Positions 1-6,750 of a stretch of DNA of 18,560 nucleotides are shown here, one piece after another. The DNA lies in contig JACCQS010000499.1 of the NCBI GenBank assembly GCA_013814015.1, forward strand, positions 1-18,560. Direction: 5' to 3'. The notes under the pieces were generated by a model that saw only the letters and a list, made by a program, of their open reading frames with translations, made no database searches and was not told the origin of the DNA. A program made the position numbers and the translations under genes. Within the stretch, counting starts at the first letter, position 1; each line of letters opens with the position of its first letter. This DNA is from Geodermatophilaceae bacterium (GTDB lineage Bacteria > Actinomycetota > Actinomycetes > Mycobacteriales > Geodermatophilaceae).

Positions 1-40
1 GCTCCCAGGAGTCCAGAAGGTCGTCCAGTGAGAGCGCCAT
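1..40 (-). CDS. Possible 5' end of an unidentified gene (partial, runs off the left edge)
   Basis: From an ATG at 40 the minus strand reads MALSLDDLLDSWE before the window ends. Only 13 codons are visible. The composition (short amphipathic start, LDDLLDSW) resembles a real protein N-terminus, and tyrosine recombinases often begin in this manner, but this is too little to assign a family. It lies just beyond the 3' end of tRNA-Arg, where integrases of integrated elements are commonly found. No convincing Shine-Dalgarno is visible. Another ATG at 54 lies in a different frame. It may be chance. Confidence 0.25.
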   Translation of the reverse strand, partial: MALSLDDLLDSWE

Positions 41-81
41 GCCATGAATACCATCTTGGTCTAAGAGCGTTGTGCGACAAA

Positions 82-121
82 CTCACTGACCTTGGCCCAA
101 GGATAAGGCCAGGTCAGTGAG
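82..121 (-). terminator. Hairpin terminator after tRNA-Arg
   Basis: Positions 82-92 (ctcactgacct) are perfectly complementary to 111-121. The stem continues with ggcc at 94-97 pairing with 107-110, leaving one bulged base at 93 and a 9-base loop. This makes about 15 base pairs. On the minus strand the stem is followed by TTTGT, a short T-tract. The hairpin lies directly downstream of the minus-strand tRNA, so it most likely ends that transcript. A long stem with a weak T-run is usual in Actinobacteria. Confidence 0.7.
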
Positions 122-129
122 CGTAAAGC

Positions 130-201
130 GCGCCCGGAGGGGGTCGAACCCTCGACCAAGTGCTTAGAAGGCACCTGCTCTATCCACTGAGCTACGGGCG
201 C
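130..201 (-). tRNA. tRNA-Arg (anticodon TCT)
   Basis: The 72-base minus-strand sequence folds as a complete cloverleaf. The acceptor stem is GCGCCCG/CGGGCGC and the D-stem is GCTC/GAGC with an AGTGGATA loop. The anticodon stem GGTGC/GCACT (one G-T pair) carries the loop CTTCTAA, giving anticodon TCT. The T-stem is GAGGG/CCCTC with the loop TTCGACC. It reads the arginine codons AGA and AGG, which are rare in high-GC genomes. CCA is not encoded. It lies 31 bases after the thioesterase gene on the same strand and is followed by a hairpin terminator. Confidence 0.97.
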
Positions 202-215
202 TGATGGACGTGGGG

Positions 216-221
216 AGCGTA
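216..221 (-). promoter_or_regulatory. Possible -10 element for tRNA-Arg
   Basis: The minus strand reads TACGCT (TAnnnT pattern) 14 bases before the tRNA 5' end, in the short gap after the thioesterase stop. No good -35 lies at the usual spacing, so the tRNA may instead be processed from a thioesterase read-through transcript. Confidence 0.25.
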
Positions 222-232
222 CCGATCTGAGG

Positions 233-625
233 TCAGCCGGCTCCTCGCAAGCGCCCGAGGAACTTCTCCCGATCGACGAGCACGCGTGAGATGACGCCAC
301 GTCCGATCGTGACGTCGTCGGCGCCCTGCCAAGCGTGCACATCGAAGCGGAGGTTGCCTCCGTCCACCGCAGACAGAACGACGTCTACGGTGACCTCGGT
401 TCCGACCGCCGTCGCGCTGACGTGGTCGAGTTCCACGCGAGTGCCGAGCGTCGTGGCTTCGTCTGCGATGTGACCGCCGAGCGCCCGTACGGTCACCGCC
501 TCGGACCACGCGATCAGACGCGGCGTCGCGAGCACGGGTACGTCGCCGCTTCCCAGCGCCGCGGCGGTATCAGCGTCGCCTACCGTGAACGACCCAGCGG
601 CGGTGAGCCCGACTTCGATCGTCAT
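233..625 (-). CDS. FlK-like hotdog thioesterase
   Basis: This 130-residue single hotdog-fold protein resembles fluoroacetyl-CoA thioesterase FlK and its housekeeping relatives, which hydrolyse small acyl-CoA thioesters in the cytosol. T34 (in VLATPRL), E42 (in WSEAV) and H68 (in ELDHVS) have the same mutual spacing as the FlK catalytic Thr/Glu/His triad, and G61 matches the FlK active-site glycine. Length is normal for the family. The ATG at 625 has no Shine-Dalgarno but sits 8 bases after a TAGGCT -10, so the mRNA is probably leaderless. Longer in-frame reading upstream is antisense to the ketoacyl synthase and was not used. It is divergent from the ketoacyl synthase and upstream of tRNA-Arg. 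The substrate is unknown; fluoroacetate specificity should not be assumed. Confidence 0.85.
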   Translation of the reverse strand: MTIEVGLTAAGSFTVGDADTAAALGSGDVPVLATPRLIAWSEAVTVRALGGHIADEATTLGTRVELDHVSATAVGTEVTVDVVLSAVDGGNLRFDVHAWQGADDVTIGRGVISRVLVDREKFLGRLRGAG

Positions 626-633
626 GGCGACGC

Positions 634-662
634 AGCCTAGGCGCCCGCGACTGCACCCTGAA
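634..662 (-). promoter_or_regulatory. Promoter of the FlK-like thioesterase (leaderless)
   Basis: On the minus strand TTCAGG (657-662) and TAGGCT (634-639) are exactly 17 bases apart. The start codon ATG lies 8 bases beyond the -10, so transcription would begin at or next to the A of ATG. Confidence 0.5.
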
Positions 663-749
663 TGCGGTGCCCCGGGATCGTGACAGGATCGGCCGGACGC
701 CGACCGGAGGACGGCCAGGCGTGAGAGAGCCAGAACAGGGGAGTCAGCT

Positions 750-1940
750 GTGATCGAGGCACGCGAAGGCCGTCGAGTTGCTATTACCGGGGTGGGCATC
801 CTGGCGCCTTGCGGGATCGGTGCCGAAGCTTTCTGGGCTGGTCTGTCCAAGCCGGCCGAGTCGGAAACCAATCGCTCTATCGATGACTTCGATGCCGCCG
901 AGTGGGGCCTCAAGCACGTCGATATGCGCCGGATCGATCGGTTCGCCCAACTGGCCATCGCCGCGTCGACGCTGGCCCGCAGAGATGCTGGGATCGAAGA
1001 GGACTCGCCGTACGACCCGTACCGCTGCGGCGTGATGATGGGGACCGGCATCGGTGGGGCATACGCGTGGGAGACCAACGCGGAGCTGCTCATGGCGAAG
1101 GGGGTTAAGTACATCTCGCCGCTGGTGGTTCCGATGGTGATGCCCAACGCGGCTTCTGCCCACGTCTCCATTCGTAGCGGATTCGTTGGCCCGGTCGAGA
1201 CGATCACGACCGCCTGTGCTGCCGGAACCCACGCGATCGGTCATGGGGCGAGGCTGATTGCGAGCGGGCGTGCTGATGTCGTGCTGGCCGGGGGCAGTGA
1301 GTCCTGCCAGACGCCGATCATGAACAACGGCTTCCTGAACATGAAAGCGCTTTCGCCCAGCGGCATCTCGCGCCCCTTCGACATCGCGCGAGATGGCTTC
1401 TGTTCGGCCGAGGCGGCGGCCGTCCTGGTACTCGAGGAGTACGAGGCAGCCAAGGCTCGCGGTGCCGCGATCTACGCCGAGATCGCGGGTACCGCCTCCA
1501 CGGCAGACGCGCACCACATCACGGCTCCCTCACCGAACGGGGCCGGCGCAGTCGCTTGCATGAGAGCGGCGCTGGGCGACGCCGGAGTGAACGCCGACGA
1601 AGTCACCCATGTCAACGCCCACGGCACCTCGACACAGCTGAACGACGCGGCCGAAGCCATTGCAGTCAGAGAGGTCTTCGCAGGCACCCGCCCCGCGGTC
1701 ACCTCGATCAAGGGCGTCACCGGCCACTCGCTCGGCGCCGCGGGTGCCGTGGAGGCGGTCGCTGTGGCTCTGAGCTACCGACACCGCGAACTGCCGCCCA
1801 CCATGCATGTCACCGAACTCGACCCCGAGATCGACATCGACGTGGTACTCGAGCCACGGTCCTGGGATCCAGCCCCCGCGGTGTCGAACTCCTTCGCGTT
1901 CGGCGGACACAATGGCACCCTGGTCTTTCGCCCGATCTGA
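750..1940 (+). CDS. Beta-ketoacyl-ACP synthase II family (FabF-like)
   Basis: This 396-residue thiolase-fold ketoacyl synthase condenses an acyl thioester with malonyl-ACP in fatty acid or polyketide elongation. The nucleophile is C156 (TTACAAGTH), with the KS histidines H291 (NAHGTST) and H326 (GVTGHSLGA) and the accompanying K321. The C-terminal SNSFAFGGHN glycine loop is present, so the enzyme looks intact. The GTG start at 750 is supported by the purine-rich AGGGGAG at 737-743. It stands alone: no acyl carrier protein, ketoreductase or malonyl transferase is beside it, so it is not an obvious member of a fab or PKS cluster. The only lipid-related neighbour is the divergent FlK-like thioesterase. 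Housekeeping FabF, KasA/KasB-like, or a stand-alone synthase cannot be separated here. Confidence 0.9.
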   Translation: MIEAREGRRVAITGVGILAPCGIGAEAFWAGLSKPAESETNRSIDDFDAAEWGLKHVDMRRIDRFAQLAIAASTLARRDAGIEEDSPYDPYRCGVMMGTGIGGAYAWETNAELLMAKGVKYISPLVVPMVMPNAASAHVSIRSGFVGPVETITTACAAGTHAIGHGARLIASGRADVVLAGGSESCQTPIMNNGFLNMKALSPSGISRPFDIARDGFCSAEAAAVLVLEEYEAAKARGAAIYAEIAGTASTADAHHITAPSPNGAGAVACMRAALGDAGVNADEVTHVNAHGTSTQLNDAAEAIAVREVFAGTRPAVTSIKGVTGHSLGAAGAVEAVAVALSYRHRELPPTMHVTELDPEIDIDVVLEPRSWDPAPAVSNSFAFGGHNGTLVFRPI

Positions 1941-1983
1941 TCGCGCACCGTCGGCATCCGGACATCGGGGCGACGGCTGATCA
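1938..1983 (+). terminator. Possible terminator between the ketoacyl synthase and the eda remnant
   Basis: Positions tgatc (1938-1942) and ccgtcg (1948-1953) pair with cgacgg (1971-1976) and gatca (1979-1983), giving an 11-base-pair stem interrupted by an uneven internal loop. The structure spans the stop codons of both convergent reading frames. There is no T-tract. Confidence 0.35.
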
Positions 1984-2240
1984 GCGGGCGGGCCGATGCG
2001 AGAGTTCATCGAGGATCACTTGGACGCGGGAAGTGAGTTCCGAACCGTCGAGATCCTCATGGAGCGTGGGCGGGGCCAACCGGCCGCCGAAGCCGACCGC
2101 GAGCGCCCCGGCGTCGAGCCACCGGCCTACCTCGTTCGTGGCGATGCCCCCAGTGGGCACGAAGGCCACGTCGGGGAACGGGCCGCGCAGGGCGCGCAGG
2201 CCGTCCGGTCCGATCAGGCCGGCGGGAACAACTTCACGGC
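1981..2240 (-). pseudogene. eda: Remnant of KDPG aldolase (eda), 3' part only
   Basis: The minus strand encodes the C-terminal portion of 2-dehydro-3-deoxyphosphogluconate aldolase, the Entner-Doudoroff enzyme: GPDGLRALRGPFPDVAF, VPTGGI and the AGALAVGFGG phosphate-binding end are recognisable. Only about 85 of roughly 210 residues remain. The Schiff-base motif VKLFP is found at 2237-2223 in one frame, while the following AGLIGPDGL continues in another, so one base is missing within the C/G run at 2221-2226. In the open frame the catalytic lysine position reads glutamate. Upstream of about 2240 the homology fades into the DnaA-box-like sites and the ssb leader, so the N-terminal half is gone. 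The fragment cannot be an active aldolase. A sequencing error could explain the frameshift but not the missing half. Confidence 0.75.
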
Positions 2241-2267
2241 GCGCACCACGAGCGCTCGGACAGCCGG

Positions 2268-2296
2268 TTTTCCACAAGTGCTACCCGTTGTCCACA
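2268..2296 (+). promoter_or_regulatory. Two DnaA-box-like sites upstream of ssb
   Basis: TTTTCCACA (2268-2276) and TTGTCCACA (2288-2296) lie in the same orientation, 20 bases apart start to start, or about two helical turns. TTGTCCACA is the usual actinobacterial DnaA box; the other differs from it by one base. They lie about 80-105 bases upstream of the ssb start. DnaA-linked control of this ssb gene is an inference. There are too few boxes and no AT-rich unwinding region, so an origin is not indicated. Confidence 0.5.
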
Positions 2297-2374
2297 ATGC
2301 CGGTTTTGAGTCCCCTTGCGGGCCAACACAGCGACACCCTGTGAGTCACCTCATCGACCACAAGGAGCTGTGAC

Positions 2375-2860
2375 ATGAACGGCAATACGATCACTGTGTT
2401 CGGCAATCTGACCAAGGACCCGGTCCTCAAGTACCTGCCCACCGGCAAGGCCGTTCTCAACGTCACGGTTGCCTGCAATTACGGCTGGCGGGACAAGGAG
2501 TCGCAGACCTGGGTGGAAGGTGAAGCCTCCTTTTTCAAGGTCGAGTGCTGGGACGCGTTGGCCGAGAACATTGCGGAGAGCTTTCGCAAAGGAGACCCGC
2601 TCATCGTCGTCGGAAGGATGAACTGCCGGAAGTACGAACAGGAGGGGCAGACCAAAGAGTCCTGGGAGATCAGGGCCGACACGGTCGGACCTGACATGCG
2701 CAAACGTTCCGCGAGCCTGCGCCGCGTGCTGCGCAACAACCAGGCGACCGAGCCTCAGCCAGACTTCGATGGATCGGACGCGGCCGCCGATTCGGACGAG
2801 GATGCGGCGATCGAGGTTGGCTCCGTGACTCCAGCGCCGGAGCTGGCGGTCGCTAGCTGA
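2375..2860 (+). CDS. ssb: Single-stranded DNA-binding protein (SSB paralogue, Rv2478c type)
   Basis: This 161-residue protein has an N-terminal OB-fold of about 105 residues (ITVFGNLTKDPVLKYL at the start, then FFKVECWDALAENI and the GDPLIVVGRMNCRKYE core) followed by an acidic, disordered tail. It would bind single-stranded DNA as an oligomer. The tail ends ELAVAS and lacks the DDDIPF-like tip through which the main SSB recruits repair and replication partners, so this is probably the accessory paralogue found next to ettA in mycobacteria. ATG 2375 is set by AGGAG at 2363-2367. Two DnaA-box-like sites lie upstream. ettA begins 193 bases downstream on the same strand. Confidence 0.9.
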   Translation: MNGNTITVFGNLTKDPVLKYLPTGKAVLNVTVACNYGWRDKESQTWVEGEASFFKVECWDALAENIAESFRKGDPLIVVGRMNCRKYEQEGQTKESWEIRADTVGPDMRKRSASLRRVLRNNQATEPQPDFDGSDAAADSDEDAAIEVGSVTPAPELAVAS

Positions 2861-3053
2861 CGGCCTACCACCTGTCGACGCCTGGCAGCATCCTTGCGGA
2901 CTCGGGCGGGTGCATGCGCTTTGGCATGTCAACGGCGCAGCCTCTGACCGGGTGCACGGAGCCTGCGGGAGGCCCCACGGCGAGGATCGCCTCGGGCTGA
3001 GAGAATGGGGGAGATCGCCGCAGTGACCTCAACTCGAAGGACAGCCTCCCCCC

Positions 3054-4724
3054 GTGGCTCAGTACATCTACTCCATGAACCGTGCCCGCAAGGCGCACGG
3101 CGACAAGGTCATTCTCGACGAAGTCACCCTGGCCTTCTTGCCCGGCGTGAAGATCGGCGTGGTCGGTCCCAACGGGGCAGGTAAGTCCACGGTCCTCAAG
3201 ATCATGGCCGGTCTGGAACACGCATCAAACGGTGAGGCCGTCCTCTCGCCCGGCTATTCGGTCGGCATCTTGTTGCAGGAACCCCCGCTCAACGAAGCAC
3301 TCGATGTCCGGGGCAACGTGGAGGAGGCTGTCGCCGATCTGCGTCAGACCTTGGCCCGGTTCGAGGCGATCAGCGAGGCGATGGCCCAACCCGATGCCGA
3401 CTTCGACATCCTGCTGCCTGAACAAGGCGAGCTGATGGACAAGATCGAGCACGCCAACGGTTGGGAACTCGACAACCAGATCGAGATGGCGATGGATGCG
3501 CTGCGCTGCCCGCCTGGCGACGCCGACGTCACCGTGCTGTCCGGCGGAGAGCGCCGGCGGGTGGCGCTGTGCAAGCTGCTGCTCCAGAAGCCTGACCTCC
3601 TGCTACTCGACGAGCCGACCAACCACCTCGACGCCGAAAGTGTCCAGTGGCTCGAACAGCACTTGGAGAAGTACGAGGGCACCGTGGTGGCGGTCACCCA
3701 CGACCGGTACTTCTTGGACAACGTCGCGGAATGGATCCTCGAGCTGGATCGGGGTCGCGCCTACCCGTATGAGGGCAACTACTCCACCTACCTCGAGATG
3801 AAGGCCGCCCGGCTCAAGGTGGAGGGTCAGAAGGACATCAAGCGGCACAAGCGGCTGGCCGATGAACTCCTCTGGGTGCGCTCCAACGCCAAGGCCAGGC
3901 AGACCAAGAGCAAGTCACGGCTCGCGCGTTACGAGGAGATGGCCGCCGAGGCGGAGAAGACTCGCAAGCTGGACTTCGAGGAGATCCAGATCCCGCCGGG
4001 TCCGCGACTGGGCAGCCTCGTCGTGCAGACTGCCGACCTGACCAAGGGCTTCGGTGACCGGCTGCTGATCGATGATCTTTCTTTCACCTTGCCGCGCAAC
4101 GGGATCGTTGGTGTCATCGGCCCGAACGGGGCCGGCAAGACCACCCTGTTCAAGATGCTGATCGGGGACGAGAAGCCAGACGACGGTGAGATCAAGATCG
4201 GCGACTCGGTGAAGATTTCCTACGTCGAGCAGAACCGAGCCGGGATCGACCCGAAGAAGAACGTCTGGCAGGTCGTCAGCGACGGACTGGACTTCATCAA
4301 GGTCAGCCAGGTCGAGATGCCCTCGCGCGCGTACGTCGGCGCCTTCGGCTTCAAGGGACCCGACCAACAGAAGCCGGCCGGCGTGCTCTCCGGCGGAGAG
4401 CGAAATCGGCTCAACCTCGCGCTCACCCTGAAGGAGGGCGGGAACCTGTTGCTGCTCGACGAGCCGACCAACGACCTCGACGTCGAGACGCTCGGCAGCC
4501 TGGAGAACGCGCTGCTGGAGTTCCCCGGTTGCGCGGTGGTGGTCAGCCACGATCGGTGGTTCCTCGACCGGGTGGCCACCCACATCCTGGCCTACGAGGG
4601 CGAGTCCAACTGGTTCTGGTTCGAGGGCAACTTCGCCAGCTACGAGGACAACAAGATCGAGCGTCTCGGACCGGAAGCGGCTCGCCCGCACCGGGCCACC
4701 TATCGCAAGCTCACCCGCGACTGA
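3054..4724 (+). CDS. ettA: Energy-dependent translational throttle protein EttA (ABC-F ATPase)
   Basis: This 556-residue soluble ABC-F protein has two ATPase domains and no membrane domain. Family members bind the ribosomal E site and gate early elongation according to the ATP/ADP ratio. Walker A motifs are at 38-46 (GPNGAGKST) and about 356-364 (GPNGAGKTT). The signatures are LSGGERRRV (162-170) and LSGGERNRL (445-453), and the catalytic glutamates are E187 (DEPTNHLD) and E470 (DEPTNDLD). The arm segment lies at about 95-140 and the charged P-site linker at about 245-310, where KARQTKSKSRLARYEE is typical of EttA. Length matches E. coli EttA. The GTG start fits the family N-terminus AQYIYSMNRARKAHGDK; AAGGA lies 12 bases upstream. 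Old annotations may call it a macrolide transporter, which the lack of a membrane domain contradicts. The 4HBT thioesterase follows after 17 bases, probably in the same operon. Confidence 0.97.
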   Translation: MAQYIYSMNRARKAHGDKVILDEVTLAFLPGVKIGVVGPNGAGKSTVLKIMAGLEHASNGEAVLSPGYSVGILLQEPPLNEALDVRGNVEEAVADLRQTLARFEAISEAMAQPDADFDILLPEQGELMDKIEHANGWELDNQIEMAMDALRCPPGDADVTVLSGGERRRVALCKLLLQKPDLLLLDEPTNHLDAESVQWLEQHLEKYEGTVVAVTHDRYFLDNVAEWILELDRGRAYPYEGNYSTYLEMKAARLKVEGQKDIKRHKRLADELLWVRSNAKARQTKSKSRLARYEEMAAEAEKTRKLDFEEIQIPPGPRLGSLVVQTADLTKGFGDRLLIDDLSFTLPRNGIVGVIGPNGAGKTTLFKMLIGDEKPDDGEIKIGDSVKISYVEQNRAGIDPKKNVWQVVSDGLDFIKVSQVEMPSRAYVGAFGFKGPDQQKPAGVLSGGERNRLNLALTLKEGGNLLLLDEPTNDLDVETLGSLENALLEFPGCAVVVSHDRWFLDRVATHILAYEGESNWFWFEGNFASYEDNKIERLGPEAARPHRATYRKLTRD

Positions 4725-4741
4725 CCGAGGCTCTGCAGACA

Positions 4742-5155
4742 ATGACCCGGCAGCGGGTGCCGGTGCCGATGCGCTGGGCGGACCAGGACCCGTTCCAGCA
4801 CGTCAACAATGCGGCGTTCCTGACCTACCTCGAGCAGGCGCGTGTCGAGATCTTCTTCTCCGATGCCAAGGATCAGGGCGTCACGACCCTGTCCGAGGGC
4901 GTGGTCGTCGTCCGGCATGAGATCGATTACAAGCGCCCGGTGATCTACTCCGGGCGCCCGCTGATCGTCGAATGCTGGATCTCGCAGCTGCGCGCCGCGT
5001 CCTATCGGGTCGACTACCGGGTCTTTGACGGTGAGACGCTCGCGGTGACGGCTAACTCACTGCTGGCCACCTACGACATCCGAGCCGCCCGGCCACGTCG
5101 GATCACCCCGGACGAGCGCGCCTACCTCGAAGAATTCGTCGACACCGAGAACTGA
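4742..5155 (+). CDS. Acyl-CoA thioesterase, 4HBT/YbgC type
   Basis: This 137-residue hotdog thioesterase starts with the 4HBT signature RWADQDPFQHVNNAAFLTYL, followed by EQAR. D16 is at the position of the catalytic aspartate of 4-hydroxybenzoyl-CoA thioesterase, and HVNN is the usual active-site loop. It should hydrolyse acyl-CoA thioesters in the cytosol; the substrate is unknown. ATG 4742 comes 17 bases after the ettA stop, and the family N-terminus begins right there. Mycobacteria carry a similar thioesterase (Rv2475c, from memory) near ettA. The gene ends only 5 bases from the convergent alpha-glucosidase stop, so no separate terminator fits between them. Confidence 0.9.
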   Translation: MTRQRVPVPMRWADQDPFQHVNNAAFLTYLEQARVEIFFSDAKDQGVTTLSEGVVVVRHEIDYKRPVIYSGRPLIVECWISQLRAASYRVDYRVFDGETLAVTANSLLATYDIRAARPRRITPDERAYLEEFVDTEN

Positions 5156-5160
5156 TTAGG

Positions 5161-6750
5161 TCAGGTCGAGGCGAGCCAGGCGGCCGTGTCCGGTGGCAGG
5201 GCCAGCCCGCCACTGTCGGCTGACGTGGTCAGGGAAGTCAAGGGTCCGCTGGCCAGCAGCAGGTCGCCTGGGGGCAGCACGATCGGCTCGGTGCCGGCGT
5301 TCAGCACGCAGACCAAGCCGTCCTCGCGTACGAAACCAAGAGCGTCTCGAGGAAGTTCGAGCCAGGTCAAGCTCGCCTCCGGCGCCATCGCCGACCTACC
5401 GCGCCAGGTGCGCCGGATCCGCAGCGCGTGCCGGTAGAGGTTCAGGATCGAGCAGGGATCATCGCCCTGGGCCGCCGCGGTGAGCCCGGCCCAGCCCTCG
5501 GGTGCCGGCAGCCAGCTCGATGCTCCTGGCGAGAAGTCGTACGGCGGTTCATCGCCGGCCCAGGGCAGCGGGACCCGGCTGCCGTCGCGGCCACGTTCGC
5601 GATGCCCGGATCGCTCCCAGATCGGGTCCTGCAAGGCCTCGTCCGGCAGATCGACGTCAGGGAGCCCGAGCTCATCGCCGTTGTAGACGTAGGCCACGCC
5701 GGGTAACGCAAGTTGCAACAGGGCGGCTGCTCGTGCCCGGCACAGGCCGACTTTGCCTCCGCCGTACCGCGTCACGTGCCGCGGCCGATCGTGGTTGGAC
5801 AGGACCCAGCAGGCCGGAGTTCCGGTCCCGGCGATGCTGCGCAACGAACGATCAACAGCGGTTCGCAATTCCTCTGCGTTCCAGGGTGATTCGAGAAGTC
5901 GGAAGTTGAAGGCCAGGTGCAATTCGTCCGGACGGACGTAGCGAGCCACCCGTTCGTCATCGCCGACCCAGATCTCACCGACGGCCATCACCTCTGGGTA
6001 GGCGTCCAGGGTTCGTCGTACGCCTCTGTGCACTTCATGCACACCGTCGTTGTCGAACCGCGGATCATTCGAATCGCTCATCGAGTGCAACCCGTGCAGG
6101 GCATCGGGGCTCAGGTCGGGTAGACCCGCGGGCTTGGCCATGCCGTGTGCCACATCGATGCGGAACCCGTCCACCCCACGGTCGAGCCAGAACCGCATCG
6201 TGGTGTCCAGATCGGCGGCCACCTCGGGATGGCTCCAGTTCAGGTCGGGCTGTTCCGAGGCGAACAGGTGGAGGTACCACTGTCCATCCGGCAGCCGGGT
6301 CCAGGCCGGCCCGCCGAAGACCGACGGCCAGTTGTTGGGCGGCTCGACGCCATCCGGGCCGCGACCGCCGCGAAAGATGTACCGCGACCGTTCCGGATCG
6401 CCCGGCTCAGCCCCGCGGGCGGCACGAAACCACTCGTGCTGGTCGGAGGTGTGGTTGGGCACCAGGTCCACGGTGACCCTCAGGCCGAGTCCATGGGCTC
6501 TGGCCAGCAGCGCGTCGAAGGCTGCGAGGTCCCCGAAGAGTGGATCGACCGCTCGGGGGTCGGCAACGTCGTACCCGTGGTCAGCCATGGGGGAGCGGTA
6601 GAACGGAGTCAACCAAACGGCGTCGACGCCGAGTTCTGCCAGGTAGGGCAACCGGTCGGTGATCCCGCGCAGGTCGCCTATCCCGTTCCCGTCGTGATCG
6701 GCGAAGCTCCGGACGTAGACCTCATAGAAGACCGCCCCGGTCCACCACAT
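5161..6750 (-). CDS. aglA: GH13 family alpha-glucosidase (AglA-like)
   Basis: This 529-residue glycoside hydrolase family 13 enzyme cleaves alpha-glucosidic bonds of short oligosaccharides by a retaining mechanism. The conserved GH13 regions are DLVPNHTS (95-102), GFRIDVAHG with nucleophile D199, AVGEIWV with acid/base E259, and LSNHDRPRH with D321. The N-terminus VFYEVYVRSFADHDGNGIGD is typical of oligo-1,6-glucosidase and alpha-glucosidase subfamilies. There is no signal peptide, so it is cytosolic. An in-frame start at 6807 exists, but the ATG at 6750 overlaps the glbO stop as TGATG and has GGAG 5 bases upstream, so it is preferred and suggests translational coupling. Malto-oligosaccharides, isomaltose, trehalose or sucrose as substrate cannot be resolved by eye. 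The same glbO-aglA pair occurs in mycobacteria (Rv2470-Rv2471). Confidence 0.93.
   Translation of the reverse strand: MWWTGAVFYEVYVRSFADHDGNGIGDLRGITDRLPYLAELGVDAVWLTPFYRSPMADHGYDVADPRAVDPLFGDLAAFDALLARAHGLGLRVTVDLVPNHTSDQHEWFRAARGAEPGDPERSRYIFRGGRGPDGVEPPNNWPSVFGGPAWTRLPDGQWYLHLFASEQPDLNWSHPEVAADLDTTMRFWLDRGVDGFRIDVAHGMAKPAGLPDLSPDALHGLHSMSDSNDPRFDNDGVHEVHRGVRRTLDAYPEVMAVGEIWVGDDERVARYVRPDELHLAFNFRLLESPWNAEELRTAVDRSLRSIAGTGTPACWVLSNHDRPRHVTRYGGGKVGLCRARAAALLQLALPGVAYVYNGDELGLPDVDLPDEALQDPIWERSGHRERGRDGSRVPLPWAGDEPPYDFSPGASSWLPAPEGWAGLTAAAQGDDPCSILNLYRHALRIRRTWRGRSAMAPEASLTWLELPRDALGFVREDGLVCVLNAGTEPIVLPPGDLLLASGPLTSLTTSADSGGLALPPDTAAWLAST

Noticed and set aside
626..1207. N-terminal extension of the FlK-like thioesterase
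   Set aside because: It is antisense to the ketoacyl synthase, and a promoter lies just before the ATG at 625.
2268..2296. A replication origin at the DnaA-box-like sites
   Set aside because: Only two boxes, no AT-rich unwinding region, and no dnaA or dnaN neighbours.
2978..2996. Hairpin cgagg-atcg-cctcg before ettA as an attenuator
   Set aside because: A five-base stem with no T-tract is common by chance in this composition.
3915..4742. A 275-codon open frame antisense to ettA
   Set aside because: It covers the second ATPase domain of an intact EttA and shows no motif of its own.
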